Below, one piece after another: positions 1-14,700 of a stretch of DNA of 64,000 nt (its first letter is position 1; each line of letters starts with the position of its first letter). The position numbers and the translations under genes are program-made. Where the stretch lies: NCBI GenBank assembly GCA_000727475.1, contig KL647298.1:1428007-1492006 (forward strand), in the 5' to 3' direction. The notes below the pieces were generated by a model. It did not search any database and was not told the DNA's origin. It saw only the letters and a program-made list of their open reading frames with translations. The stretch comes from Sarcocystis neurona (taxonomy: Eukaryota > Apicomplexa > Conoidasida > Eucoccidiorida > Sarcocystidae).

Positions 1-2500
1 GACAGACGCGACTCAAGGGCGCGATCGCGTTTAAGTCGCAACAGGGCGAAGCTGTAGTGTCCTTCACGAACGACAACTGTCAAAGTTGAGTGAAAATGAC
101 AGTACATGCAGGGGGAAAACACGGTGGAAAGGAGCTGGAACTCAATAATGGCAAAAATGGATGAGGCACGTGAGAACCGTGTAGCAGAGGCGCTGACTGG
201 CATTCGGCGGAGCGCTGGGTTACCGGTGTGCTGTGTCTGTGTACGTACACGAGGAGCGGAGTCGGCAAGAGCAGCACCAGCATAGCGGCAGCAGGGGCTC
301 CAGCTGCAGCACGACGAACTGTGTGCTCCAGCACTAAATCGCTGAAGTACACCGACGCAAATTCCGGTTTCGCGGCGACGCGGCGAGTCTGCGGGTGCTG
401 CTCTGCGTGGCGGGTCGAAGGTTTTGACGGTACAGCAGTCGTATCAACACAAGGACATGTAGGATTAAGAGTCATAACCCGTTGCCAGAGCACTTGAAGC
501 ATCTCTGCCTTCCTGTTACAGCTGTAGTGGCGGCAAAGTTGCACTGGCATCATCCCCAGCGGCAACGTTACGCGCGTAAACCAGTATCTTGTTCGTGCTA
601 AATACACCTTAACAGCGTATTAATGCAGCAATAACTACAGCAGAAGTCACAGCCACAAGAGGCGGTGAAGCTGCTTCCCGACTTGGGAGACAGAGACACG
701 ATTTTTGTTTTCAAAAGGCGTTGTGGGGGAGAAAGTGCAAAAATTGAGACGAGTGACGCTGAGACGAACACTCAACGGGGGCCCCCGTAGAATAAGGAGA
801 CGAAGGACGCGCAAGGGGCGACGCACTGCGACGTGCAAGCCCTGCTCCGCTCGAGGTGTTGCTGCCACCCGTGTTCCTCTGCTCTCTACCGCTACTGCTG
901 CTGCGTCGTGGTGCTGCGGCTGCTTCGTTTTGTGCTCGTCGGACTAACAAGTGTCACACCTTCGCCCTCGCTACTGCTGCAGCGGCTTCTTCTTCTTCGG
1001 TGCTGCCGATGCTACTGCCAACAGTGCACACGTGCTGCTAGTACATTCTTTGGCATAGCGAGCGGAGACCCAAGAGTACAGTCTGGTGCAACCATCTTCT
1101 CTGTGCGTTCACTCTTTTAGCTCTGTGCTGCGACTGTACCTCGCCCTGTCGCCCTTCTTCCCTGTTCCTCCTGTAGTAGACGACACGGTCCCGCCCCGGC
1201 CGCTGCTGCTGGTGCAAGGACGCCGTGGCGCCCTTGTGCCGCGGCCGGGGGCTGCTGCGGTTGCTACGGACGGCTCGCGGGATCGGTGGTGTAGAGTGTT
1301 GCCCGTTGTGAAAGCTGGACTGACACACTTCTCTCGCGCGGATCGCCGCTGCGGCCTTCTCTTCTACTGCCAAGCTTTGCTCATCAGTCGCTTCTTCTCT
1401 GCAGCTCCCTGCACCGTTCTGCTACGGACGTCGTGGCGCGTACACAGTGCCACACTGTTGACTCCCAGATTCTACTACTAAGTATGGCCCATACAACGAC
1501 TGTATGTGAGTCAACAGCGGTATCAGCTGCCCCTAACCTTGTCAAGCACCCGCTCTGTGTTTACAAGGTGATACTGGGCGCCTGTATTCAGCGTTTCGGC
1601 GTGGGTGTTGCGAGTTTCATCGCTCGATGCCGCCGTTGCTGCCGATGAGTAGGTTGGTGGCGGTTGCTCACGTGTGACTCCACCCGCTGGACATCGCTGT
1701 TGTCAGCATCCACATGCTGCTGGTGCTACCACGCATCCTCAACGCAGACGGCTACCAGTGCTCTCCTCTCCGGCTTTTCACCCGTGTGCCCTTCGGCTGC
1801 CGTCGGTTTCCAAGTATTCATTATGGCACCTGTCTTTGACTTCGCTTTGCAGGTAGTGGGGCTCTCCTAATACTTGCCTGCGGCCTCCGCTTGCTTGGTA
1901 CCGCTTCTGCTCGCTGCTTTTGGTTTCTGACGTTTCTGGGGAACAGTCTTGCGCACAAAAGAAGCGACAGCAGTATCCCGTTGCTGCGACTGTTGATAGG
2001 CCTGCTGTCACTTCTCAGCGACTAGGATGAGCAAGAGAACGCATCTGCCAGTGCTTCTCCCTTGAAAGAGCATTGCGCTGTGTTGCACGTGGCCTGCGGA
2101 TCGACAGTGACTCGACCACGCTACTTGTAGCAGTACCATCTAGTCGTGGCACGGACGTATTAAGAAGCCCCAGCATTCCTGTAGACACAGTGGAAGGTTT
2201 CCCCTACTAAATCGTCAAGTTTCTGTCGTCAATCGACGCAGGACGATACCGTTCGACATCAGCGTCTGCATCGACCTCAGCAACACTTGCTGGCCATGCA
2301 ACAGAACCTACAGGAAAATGTTTACTTTTACAACTCCAACTACCACAGCACCGGCAGCTCCAGCAGCTCATCAGCAGCCGCACGCTGCTGATCACCCTGT
2401 CGTCCCGTGGAGCAAAGGTATCGATGACCTTTCAAGACCGGCATGGAGAAGGAATGATTTGAAATTTGCATCAAATACAGGGTTCGCGACACTGCCCACT
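1..2500. other. No supported gene; C/T- and CTG-rich sequence
   Basis: 830-1470 is pyrimidine- and CTG-rich on plus, like the triplet fields elsewhere. One exact GTGTACGTACAC lies at 239-250. Open frames on both strands are short and of biased composition. Exons of a gene extending left of the window cannot be excluded. Confidence 0.4.
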
Positions 2501-5500
2501 GTCGTACAGTGACAAGGCGTTCAGGATCATAGTTCCTTGCTACTGAGTAACAGATCCAATTTTTTTCCCATCTACAGAAAAGAGCAAGGTGACCATGGGA
2601 TCAATACGTGAGATAAACTTCATAGAGGAGAAGACACGTGGGATCTGCGTGCAGGCTCCACGGCAGGTGGTATACAATCACCTGAAGTTAGTCGGAGTAC
2701 CATAGAACCTCGCAGCGGGGTGGAAGCCTCTGTGTAGCGCGGCACCTGAACCAGGCAGTTTTGCGAGGAGCTTAGCGTGAGGCAGTGCGTAAACTCTGCG
2801 CCTCCTGGAGGCGGCTAGAACGGTACACTAGGAGAAATTTTCAGTGCACCCGTGCAGACATCTTTTCTTCACATGGGTCAAGACGACATAGAAGCACGCA
2901 GCGGGAGGCCTGAAGCGATGTCAGTATAAGTGTCTGCAGGGCGCCAAAGGAGATCTTGTGCATCCCATATTGTGGCCGAACACAAATTTTAGAGGATCAG
3001 GGAGGAAGCGGAGGCAGATTTACGGGAATCTTACGAACCCTCGAGTAGGTCGAATTAGGAGCTTTCGAAGGAAGCGATCGTTCACAGGTAGGACAGGTAG
3101 TGATGCCCAACAAAGGTGCGGCGTGGAAAGAATGGTATTTATCATCCCATGGATGCTAACTCACGTTCCTCACGTTCCACGTAGAAATCCAAAGTGGTGC
3201 ACCACCTCCTCTGCCGGTGGGCTAGACGAAGAATCTTCCCTGAACTGTGGCATGGGAAACTTCAACAAGGCAATAAGATACGCACGTTCAAGGTCAAAAA
3301 CGGAGCGCAGGAGTAGCCCAAATGTGCCTTGAGACGAGAAGGTAGTAATAGAGGGTTGAACTATGCCTTGGAAGAGAGGACGTGCTTTTATGCATGTGTC
3401 TTTGTTGGTAGATACGCGTACGTAGGCACTTATTCTCACAACATGCTATTTTGCTACACCCCGGAGGTAGGCTGGTTGCGAAAAAGGCTGTGTCCGCTGG
3501 ACGACTACATAGTTGTATACTAATATTTAAAAAGATCCAGTGGTGTCTCCATAAAAATGATCTCACTGAGAGGTGTCCGTTGCGGCCGACCGTGAGAGCA
3601 GTCGAATGCTCTTCCTTGTTGCGCAGGTATCCGTATATTTTTGGCAGGTAAAGAAATACAATAATTGAGTGCGAGTGTCCTCAGTATAGACTTATTTCTA
3701 CCCCGGTGGACCGTAGTTGTATACGAAATAGCAGCAGTCATATATGCCCACACACTCGCTACTGTGTAGAGAAAGGAGCTATAGGTATAACAGATAATAC
3801 GACACCCACATCATATAACTCTGCCCCAGTACAGGAATACCTTCGTGTGGCGGATTATGTATGCCGTACGTCTCCAGTTACATCTGCCGCTTCTTGAGGG
3901 TGCGGGAATGCAAACAGCGGACCACAGTTATGCTTCTACGTAGCTGTTTTGGAACAAAACTGTGTCTGTCATTTAGCACTGTGTGACCAAAGAAGGATGT
4001 GTAGTGTTTGTGATATCTCTCTTTTTCCCGTCAGTGTACTTCGTTGATCACTCTGCGCACTTCAGGAATGTACACGGCGTGCGATAAAGTAGTGGGTAGC
4101 TCCGTTCTGCCAAGGATTGGTCTCAAGCAGAGAGTCGCATAAAGGGACACACATGCTAATGTACATGAATGTTTTTAAATCTGTTCTCCTCTTTGGATGT
4201 GCCAAAATGTCACGTATGTATGCACACGTCTAACTTGACTCACATGTGTATATGCAGATACATAGATGTACATATGCGTCCTCGTGTGTGGAAGTGCCAA
4301 GTGTCAAATTTGTAACCACACACATATATGAATTTAGGTATGTTCGTAGAGATCAACAAGCAGGTATGTGGGTTTGCAATGGTGTGGCTATGTGTGTGCT
4401 TGAAAGCGGTAGTGACTATAGTGTCGTGGATACACAGGTATAAAGACGTTTGTATACAGAAGGGACACCCACTTACACGCACACACATATATACGCACGT
4501 ATGTGCACATCTGTGGAGATTTCAGTGTCTGTGTATAAGAGTCTCGTAGCAGGGCCCGTATACACATGCGCCCACGGGCCGGTATGCAGCTGTTCAGCGG
4601 AAGGAAAGATGTGGTGAAACGTTGTATGGTCTCCCTGACAGATGCTGTCATACGGTGACGAGTTTTCAGTTGGAGCTGGGGAGTACTATCCGAGAAACGT
4701 GTACAATAAGGGAAATTCACAGTATATGTTGAAGCTGCCGTCGCGGGCATGTCGTAGGATATTGGTCGGGTGCGTTCTCTATCTCATACGATTTCTTCGC
4801 CCTCTGTGCACGTATACTGTCGCGACTTGCTCCGCATACATGATCAAATACACCTGATGTAACATGTGATCTACGTACAGTGAAGGCACCGTCATACTTT
4901 GGGCGCAAGAAGTTTGTGAATGAGCACACGGGTGCGCACTACAGACGTAGGCGTTGTTGAGTGTCACGCTGCCGGCTTTACCTCCTGATTTTTCATTACA
5001 GGTATGTGGGTAGCTTGAATCTTGCCGCTGTCAGCCATATTTGAAGTGAATTCCAACTACCGGTAGCGAAAGTAACTTCGTAGACCTACGATGACATATA
5101 TGTATATGTATATATATATATATACATATACCCTCCTTCTACGTATTGGGCTTTCACACTTCTTGCGTAAGATGCGACAGAGCAACTCAAGCTATTATAC
5201 GACCGACAAAGGCAGCCTTCCAGCGACTTTTGGGAACGCTAATCATCGAAAAAAATTGCTGCTTGTGCCTCGCCTCGTTCTACGCAATACGAATCATCCA
5301 TGTGATTGATCTAGCAGCAATTATGCTCCCTACGTGCTGGCAGAGATAGTGGTGCAGTTAATACTTTTGATACGGAGGTGGACAAGAGATCCGCAGATCG
5401 TTGGACAGAAGCAAAGGCAAGCGCAGAAAAGGACGGATGCGGCCACAACTGCATGGACCGGTCCATACAGATGAATAAACTGCCCTTCAGTAAAAGTGCG

Positions 5501-8500
5501 CAGATGCACGTCACGCGCGTCTTATCATGGCAGCGGCGCTCCTTCTTCCCGCTGCTCTCAGCAGACGACAGGAAATGTATGTAGTGCTGCACCTGCTGTA
5601 CCCTGCTGCCCTCAATAAAGTACAGAAATTGCGTGCGCCAGTGCCGCTACCAAATCCACGAATTTCACAACAAAACACAACTGCGGCCACAAAATTCTAC
5701 TAGCAGAAATCGCAGTTAAGCCACCACAGCGAGATAGAGACCCTTCACAAAAGTAATTACGTATCTTGTGTATACATATATATATACATACATACATATA
5801 TATATGCGTATATTCGTGCACACAGCTGAAACAGACAAAAGGCATTACGTATCTTATTTGTATAAATACATGTGCGTATATTCGTGCACACAACTGAAAC
5901 AGACTGAATATGGAGACGTGTCCGCGGAAACTTCCCTTCTCCCTCTGTGCTTTCTTGTTCACAATGTATGTGGGCACGTACACACACTCATCTTAACAGG
6001 GGGGTTTACTTTTTCTACCTGTTACACACCGTAGAACACACGAAAGAATGTGAACCTGCTACATGGTGCACTGCTCCACACAACGTAGATGGCACGTTTT
6101 CGATTGCCGAGTGGGGCAGCACGTATTATTCTCTTGATACTGGACCGCGCGGTGTGAGCAACGAATTAATTACGTACTGCAACGTGCGCGCACGGCCCGC
6201 ATCTTTCGTAGTCATTATCGACTGACGATCCATCAGTAGAGCGTCTGCAATGCCGGTGTGCTTCCAGCCGAATGGTCACCAGGGATGGAGGTCGACGCAC
6301 GCCCTACCATCTTTCGTGGAACGGAGTGTATCCCATCTCTTCTAGAAGCACTCTTCTAAGTGTCTCTCTTCAGTGCACGGCTCGCTTTACTCTCTGATGT
6401 AACTCCACTGCGGAACCTCTTTCTTGGAATCGGTACTCTCCGCATCAGGTTGACGTCCGCGAAGTCAAACAAGACGTTCGCGTTTCCCGTACACAGTTGA
6501 GGACGGGCGTGATCAAAGCGTTTGCAGACACCTGTGTACCTTCGATTTGACCAGAAGTGTCTCGTGAGGCAGGTAGTCATCTCGTGTAGTTCAGGACTCG
6601 CGCGCAGTTCATCTGGGGCAATCAGGCGGCATTTGCTTTGATATGCTGCTGCGTGTGCCCACACCGTACCTCCCATTAAAAAACCATTCACTCTACATAC
6701 GCAGCACCGTTATTCTCATTGTTGCGGAGCCTGCAGTGAACCACGCGATCGTGAACTACTTCGACGAACCTGTCGAACACTCGAGGTGCGTCCGCTATAC
6801 TGGACGTATGAAGTAGTGTGTACATTATTTAATGTCCGCTTTCTCCTGTGCATGGAAGAGCGGACGCGTGTGCAGGAATCTCAAGGAAGCGAATGCATAG
6901 ATTTTTTCGTGAACGTTTGCTGCACTATATTGCATTTCTTCAGCTAGTGAGCGCCCTCCACAAAATAAAATGCTAATTTTTAATACGCCTCACACAACCA
7001 CCTAAAGGCGTGTACTCCTATGCTCCGTGTGCCACACTGGTACAATGTTGGTCAAGTTTAGCCAGACCAGTCAACTTGGCGGACTGCCACACACGTTGAT
7101 CGCGCACTGAGGGGACATGGTGTGCTTGCAGCTGGTGGTATGCCTGCCCCTCGTAGCACCTCTGCCTTGGTCTGACTGCGTCGTATCCGAAGTTGCGACA
7201 CGGCGCAACAGCGCGCTTGCATTTCTTTTCCTGCTTTCAGCGGAACACGCAGCCATCTTGAGATGAAGGACTGCTTTCGCATCTAGCTTTCCTGAACTCA
7301 CAGGGGAATCCCGCTAGGGAACTCTGGTCCACGCACAACTCACTGCAACTACTCTGTACGTCGCCTCCCTTGTCAGTATGCATCCACATTTATTGCCTGT
7401 TCCGCAAAGTCAGCATGCGCCTGGGCATTATGATTCTCACGGCTCACAGTCCTACTCAAATTCTCAAAATGGAGGTGTTAATATATGTAAGAATTCTCTT
7501 ATGCAAACGAAGTTTTTAGCTGCCCCCACCTTCCTCAAAGAGGGCACCAAAAACTGGTTTGCACAATCCGGCGTACGTACACCGTGTGTCCTGGTGTCCT
7601 CCAGTAAGACCACCTTTAAAGTTTTCTTATCGTTACAAAGCCGTACGCATCCACTGCCAGCGTGGTGCTTCCTAAGGCACGTCACCGCAACCCTTGCACA
7701 CCTCCAGTATTTATGCAGCACGCTAAATGCGCTGCGCATGATTACTCTCACGTTGTAACAACCTTCGTTGCCCCCTGCGGTGTGCGGACACTCTGTTACA
7801 ACACTCGACAAAGGGGAGTGCCCCGTCTCAACGAAACACAACTACCGCTTTTTTCCCCCTTTTCCTGTCGCACCCGTAGAACAGCAGTGCATTCATTCGC
7901 ATGCTTCGACCACCTGGGGGCATTAGTGCCCCACGTTTGGCGTGGCACAATCCTTGACATGTCGCGCAAGTTTGACGGATTTTTACGCGTAACATTTCAG
8001 GGAACTGTGTGCGTCCGTTCCTCACTTTCACGACCCAGTGGACAACTTGCGGCCGAGTTCTGGTGTACGTACACTTGTTGTGTCTCTTACTGAAGTGAAC
8101 GTGGTAAGCTGCAATACTCAGTAGATACCGCCACCAAGATTTCTATTGTGCTGCTTTTGAATACGAGAACGGATGCACTTAAAAACGTTCAGAGCCGGCG
8201 TGCACGTATTTTCAGGGTCCTTTTGATATTATACTTGTGAGTCTGTCGGAGTCAAGCGATAGACTCACATGATGTGAGAATGATCCACTGTCTTGTAGGC
8301 CGAGCGCTTCAGCGGCTGTTCGATTAACCCCTTCTGCAGCAGCACGCCCGCAGAGCTGTACACACACTGCATATATATGTATATATACAGACGTTTGCAT
8401 TTATATTGCTACTGAGAGTCCATACCCGTACATGTGGAAATCCGTACAGAGCGATATATTCACATGGATATAGATACGTGCATGCGGTTCTAGACTGTCA

Positions 8501-8774
8501 TCAGGGCTTCTGCAGCAAAGAGAGGCTAGACACAGTGTATACCACCTGATGTTCGTCTGACGGACGTCCGAGAGAGGACCGCAACACACGAACACCAGAA
8601 AGTGTAGGCGTCTAGATAGGGCACACGTGCGGTCCTGCAAATCTGTCTCTCTATCCCTTTCCCTACACATATGTATATGTGTATATATATATATACGTAT
8701 GCACGTACGTACTGAGACATACACAGCCTTCTCCAACATATTGTCCTGCGTGTAGCTGACGCACAGCTTACAAT
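2501..8774. other. No supported gene; unique sequence with microsatellites
   Basis: 2501-4150 and 6000-8150 are mostly unique, with few repeats. The longest frames are 124-143 codons without family similarity. Microsatellites lie at 4240-4560, 5090-5130 and 8350-8720. One exact GTGTACGTACAC is at 8063-8074 and a one-mismatch copy at 7571-7582. This is the 3' flank of the minus-strand 14-3-3-like gene. Confidence 0.4.
5757..5908. repeat. Two-copy tandem repeat, 88-bp period
   Basis: Both copies begin TTACGTATCTT (5757 and 5845) and end GCGTATATTCGTGCACACA followed by CTGAAACAGAC. The first copy has a longer TATA stretch in the middle. Confidence 0.85.
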
Positions 8775-11700
8775 TTACCTGTCCTCGTGTCCGTTGTTGA
8801 GGACTACCAAATCCACAGCACACATATATAAGCTACGAGGAAGCGGAATCTCAGACGCTGTATAGGTACGCACACATAGTTTTATCCCTGCACATATATC
8901 CACACGTACACGCATACGTTCACATGTAGTCGTCTTCACGTGAAGAGACCAGAAAATAAACATACGAACAAAATTGTGTGCGTGCACACAAGTATACGCA
9001 CGTGCGTGAACGCAGTATACACAAGGATATATACGTATACATAAGTATCTACAAGTTTGGAGAGACAATCGTACATACGAATATACTAACGTATCTCCTT
9101 ATGTGCGTCTGACCTCGTGTAGACAGAAGTTACAGAATTATATACAAGCGCAGGCTTACCCGTACACCCACGACTGGACACATTATATATATATATATAT
9201 ATATATATGTACGGACACGCACAAATATTTTGTAGACATCAAAAAGTGCGTGTCAAAACGTAGATAGAAACGCACCGGTGCATAAGCCCACGCGTATGTG
9301 TACGTGCTCCCAAATTCTTGCCCACCCGCCCACGCCTCGACTGTGTCTCTACTGCTACGTTATGGGCCTGTATATATATACATATGAAGTGAAATACGTA
9401 CAGGTGCGTCCGCGTATGTATCCGCGTCCTTATATGCATACATGTGAAGAAGGTTTTGCTTGCGTATATGTATTTTGCATACGCTTGTGTGTATATGCAA
9501 GTATGTACGCTGTGTAGTGCTTCACAGTCCGCCTCAGCTCTCTAGAACGTTCTACTGGCCAGATATACATGTGCCTATACGTACAAAAGGTTTGCTGTCC
9601 ACACACCGTGCGAATATATCCACAATATATACCGGAAGGCACAGACACGGGAATGCACATCTTACCACATATGTATGTGTGTATACATATACATAGATAG
9701 ATATATATATATATATACGTACACACATACGCGCATGCGTCTATGCACTTACATATCAAAGCATATGTATCATAGAACACACGAACGTATGTACATATAT
9801 ATGTATATACACACATATACGCAGGCATACCGTTACTGACTAGTGCGCACAAGACTGCAGCAAACAAAATTATTAACTTACCGAGGCGGCACCAGGCTTC
9901 GACGTTATCCCTGATAAGACCTAGAACGCTGATAATACGTTGATATTCCTCTTCGTCCCTGCGTCAGCGCAGAGATGAAGGTGTTAAATTATAAATGCGA
10001 CGTAGAGACACGTGTCTTCGATACAGCTCTCTCTCACTCCCCCTCTCCCTCTCTCTATATATATACACACACACAAGCATACCACAATGCATGTGTACGC
10101 AACCACATACATTTAGACATACACGCGTGCATAAAACTTTATAGGTGAATATGAACGTCTAGCTATACAAATTCACGTTTGCTTACATATTGAACATAAC
10201 GATAAGCTACCCACACCTAGGTTCTCCTTATCACATAAGGCACACATGTACGCAAAGACTCAAGTTGCACGCGTACGTGGTTCTCGGATGACATATACAA
10301 ATATAAAAATAGGTATGTAGTAGCTAAGTCCGTGAGCCACGTATACACACACGTGTACACATCCACATAGATATAGATTTTTTGTTACGCAAGTAGCAAC
10401 GCGTACAGGTGAACACACGCACACACATATAGGCGCGTACATCTGCATATGTTTGAACATGGCTTCACACATACATATAAATATATATATATATATATAT
10501 TCTCACGTACCTGCGTACACACACGCACAAACATGGGTGAACACAGGAGTGGTCTTAAGTGATAGCAGCGCATGATACTGCATCCCTCATCTGCTGGTGC
10601 TGCCCCTGTTACCTTTTCGTGCTTTCTAGCGGACGGAATTTCCGCAAGTGGAGAGAGGAACACAAAATTTCGGAAGTTTCTATTCGATACACCCATCTCC
10701 CTTGATAAACGTGTGTGTGTGCGTACTTTACACACCTAGAGATACGGCTGGATATGCGCGGTTAGAGAGAGACGCATCTGCTGGCGTACTCCACAAATCT
10801 ACAGAAAGTGCAGGGACGGACAGGCGGACGTAGCTTGAAATGCCCGAGGCCAAACACATCCACAAAAACATATGTGTATTCACATTTGTGTGTATACATA
10901 TACGTGTAAGACGATCAGATGATAGGAGGTGTAGAGAGTCGTCGATAAAGTCTTCGTATACCTGAATGCATCTACTCCGTCTATCTTACAAAATACACAA
11001 GGATTAGCACACTTCTCCTAGTAAGGTTGGCTGTGGAGAATACACGTGACTGTACGTATGTAATACCTACTTATAATTCATCTGCGATGAGACATGCGTC
11101 TACAAAGGGAATAAGGCCATGTATGTCTATATAGGGAATACACCCGTATATGTCTACAACTGCAAACGTTAGACGTGGATATATATATATATACACGGAG
11201 AAACGCCCACGCTACAGGATAGACGCGGACGCCTATCATTGTCATTCTGGTAGATAAAACACTCCGACATTGCCTGAGGTGCCCAGGCAGATGTGCGTAC
11301 GCACAAAAATGGGGACTGATCGATAGCAGAGGAGACACGAAGACCTTTTCGCAGAAACACGGGGAAAATAGACGTACTTCACTTCGTACATCTGCCGGAC
11401 CGTCTGCTGAAATTCATTTCCGAGCATGTCCACAGCATGTGCGGCTCCTTGCACCTCTTCCGTCTCTTGCAGCAGGACTGGTTGCAGGTGCGCACACAAA
11501 CAGAAAAGCTGCAACTATACGTCGGCCGGAGAAGGAGACGTGAAAACACGTGTAGGCCACTGGGGGGAAGCATACACGACACACAGAAATACGTCTAGCA
11601 CATGGATTATACGCTCTACACAAATACGCATACAGCAGACGCCGCGAGGTAGAAACGTTTACAAATGTTCACCCATACGTACGCATATGCATACATATGA

Positions 11701-14700
11701 ATGTGAATTTGCACGTGCACATGCACATACATGTCTGCATATGTGATGATAAGCGTACACCCGTATATTTTCGCAAATATACAAACGTATGCGTGCTTCT
11801 ATCGACCTTCGTCTAGACACGAATACGTCTGTCCCAATAGATACACTTGCTTGTGTTCGTATGTATACACGTATGTACACCCCATATATACAGTCTAGGG
11901 AGGCACGTGTGTAGGCAAGCAGACATGCAGACGCGCATGTACCCTTTCGAGTCGAAGCGTGTGGTTTTCGGTTCGCATCAAATTCATCGCGGCTCACACC
12001 TGTCCACGTTACCCGTGCAGCTGCGACACCTGCGCAGTCAGGGGAGAACTGAACGCGCACGCGACGTATATTCATCGGTACGAGTATATGTAAAGACAAT
12101 AGCACATCTGTGCGCGTATACGTATCTCTATCTAGGTGCAGCGCGTAAGGCTACAGAGGCGATCGCACACGAAAGCAATCAGGCAGCGAGCACGTGCCTG
12201 TACACACCGTACAACTTTCCAACAGGCATACACACAACGAGACGCAGACGCACCGACATCGTTGCGTCGACTCCGTGTGTAAGGGACGACGTCTACACCC
12301 GTCTCCCACCAGGAGACGTGTGGAAGAACTCTGACCGCATGCACACACGCTCAGCCGCTTCGTCCGCGCGACACAGCAGCAAGAAACAACTTTCACGTCG
12401 TACCAGCACGTACAAACAAAATTTTTAGCCTCACATGCAGCAGGGACACGCTTCATCTAGCTGTATGCACGGGGATGCAGACACGTACACGTTTTTCATC
12501 TGCGTACGCGATGGGAGTGAGAACTGCGTCGTATCGGTTTTGTACTGCATGTATACGCAACCAGAATATATATATGTATATATAGATGCGTATGTGGACG
12601 TGTTAAAGAGAGGCCCAGGCGCGTCCTCGGTCTCGTTCCCTCGACGTGGTGTGCGAGCCTCTGGATGATTCCTCTACGTGCACACACCAACCGACGCACA
12701 GACTGCTCCTGCTGACGCACCAGCGTAGTTATTGATGATGCCCAGCCGCACAGATGATACTTTTGTGGGAATCGCTTCCTCTGCATGCCGCAAGGCCGCT
12801 TCGTAAGCGATTTTCGACCGCTTCTCGACCATCTGTCTCACTTGATCATTTCTCTGCATCACCTGCAGAGACACTCCGACAGCGAAAAAAGCACGCGAGC
12901 ACAGGGGAGGGTGGACGGGCGCCACACCGCACGCACGAGATCAGGGATGCATGCAAAGGAGCCAAGAAAACGAATAGCGGCAGATATGCGCTCCTCCCGC
13001 AACGGTTGAACACACTAACTGAGGCTGGAACTACATGAGGCGCGATGGGAAAACCGCCAAACGATTTGCAAAGACGGCCCCACCCGTCGCCAGCACACCT
13101 CCTGCAAGCAAGGGAAGTCCCACAGAGCAGCAGAACGCGTGCTGCACACCAACAGAAGTGAGTCCAAGATGCAACGGCTGCGCACATGTGCACGCCCTAC
13201 GCTTGCGCGAAACTCGCAAATGCAGCAGCCTTCTGTATCCTGCGCGCTGCTGACTGCATCCACATGCACTTCAGAGACTTCCGCTCCTAAGTATCTATAC
13301 TTGTACCTGGACGAACATATACGTATAAAAAACACGTGTATGATAATGGCCCCTCCGCCGTGTTTGAACGGGGACTGACATGGAAACATATATATGTGTA
13401 CATGTTACACTCGCAGTGCCTGAACAGGCACGGCTCTGCTGTAAGGCCACTGGTATTTATTAAAGTGTATGTATAGATATATAATTGTCCGTAGAGATAT
13501 ACACAGATACATGAACAGATATATAGATGTAGGACGGACAAAAGATGCGTATTTGTCTTAGTACTTACCGCGTGCAACATGTACACGTATACATGTTTGC
13601 GGATGTCCTCCCATGTGTGGACTCAGGTGTCTCACATGCAATCTCTCAAACGGAACGCCGCAGACCTACCCGTTGTGCCCGACGCTGCCACCCACAGGTG
13701 AATAAAAATTTCTGCGCGTATACAACAGTATATATATACATATATATATATATGAATACTCGCTTGTATACACTACCCCGCATATGCGCCGCAGAGGACA
13801 GAGGATGTGCGCCACACAAGAGAACTAGCGAAACAGACAGGCACAGAGACATATACCTCTGCAACTACGTACGCACGTGCACGTGCGCCAGTGCGGTGCC
13901 TTCTGTGTAGTGAGGCTGTGTGCGTCACACGTGTTTTCTTGTACGCCGCCTATCCACGCTCGTTTTTCACTAATAAAACGAGACACGAAGAGCACCTCAG
14001 GGAAGAAGCGCCGAAAAGAGAAAGGCACCACATGTTCTGTCTCTCTCTGTGCATGTGTGTTTATTCTTTGTTTCGGTCAAGCACTGTAAGCCGTCCGTCG
14101 AGAGGAAAGCACCTCTTCTCACATATGCATGTATAACTGTATATATAGATAGTATGCATATATATATATATATAAGAATGTGCGTATACATAGTATATGT
14201 ATATATACATAGAACATATACATACAAATGTATGTATACGTAGAACATATACATATAAATGTATGCACACGTAGAACATATACATATAAATGTATATATA
14301 CATAGAACATACGCATATAAATGTATATATACATAGCATACGTATAGATATGAACGTGTATGTACATAGTATATATATACATATAAATGTATATACACAT
14401 AGTTTATATATACACATAAATATATATATATATAAAGTAAATACTATGTGTCTATACATATATAAATGTGGGTATATATACCGAATGAAACCAGACGCGT
14501 TGCACTTACTAAAGGTTCCAGACAATGGGAATACTTCTTCAAATCTCGGAATTCCTGCAAAACAGAAAAACCATCATCGGCAGTAGCTGACAGAGTAGTG
14601 TCCACGTGTATTCGTATGATAATGGTGTGTATCTACGTGAATGCGTATCAGACGCATATCAAAACGCAGCATATGAAAACAGACACATGGGGCACCGACT

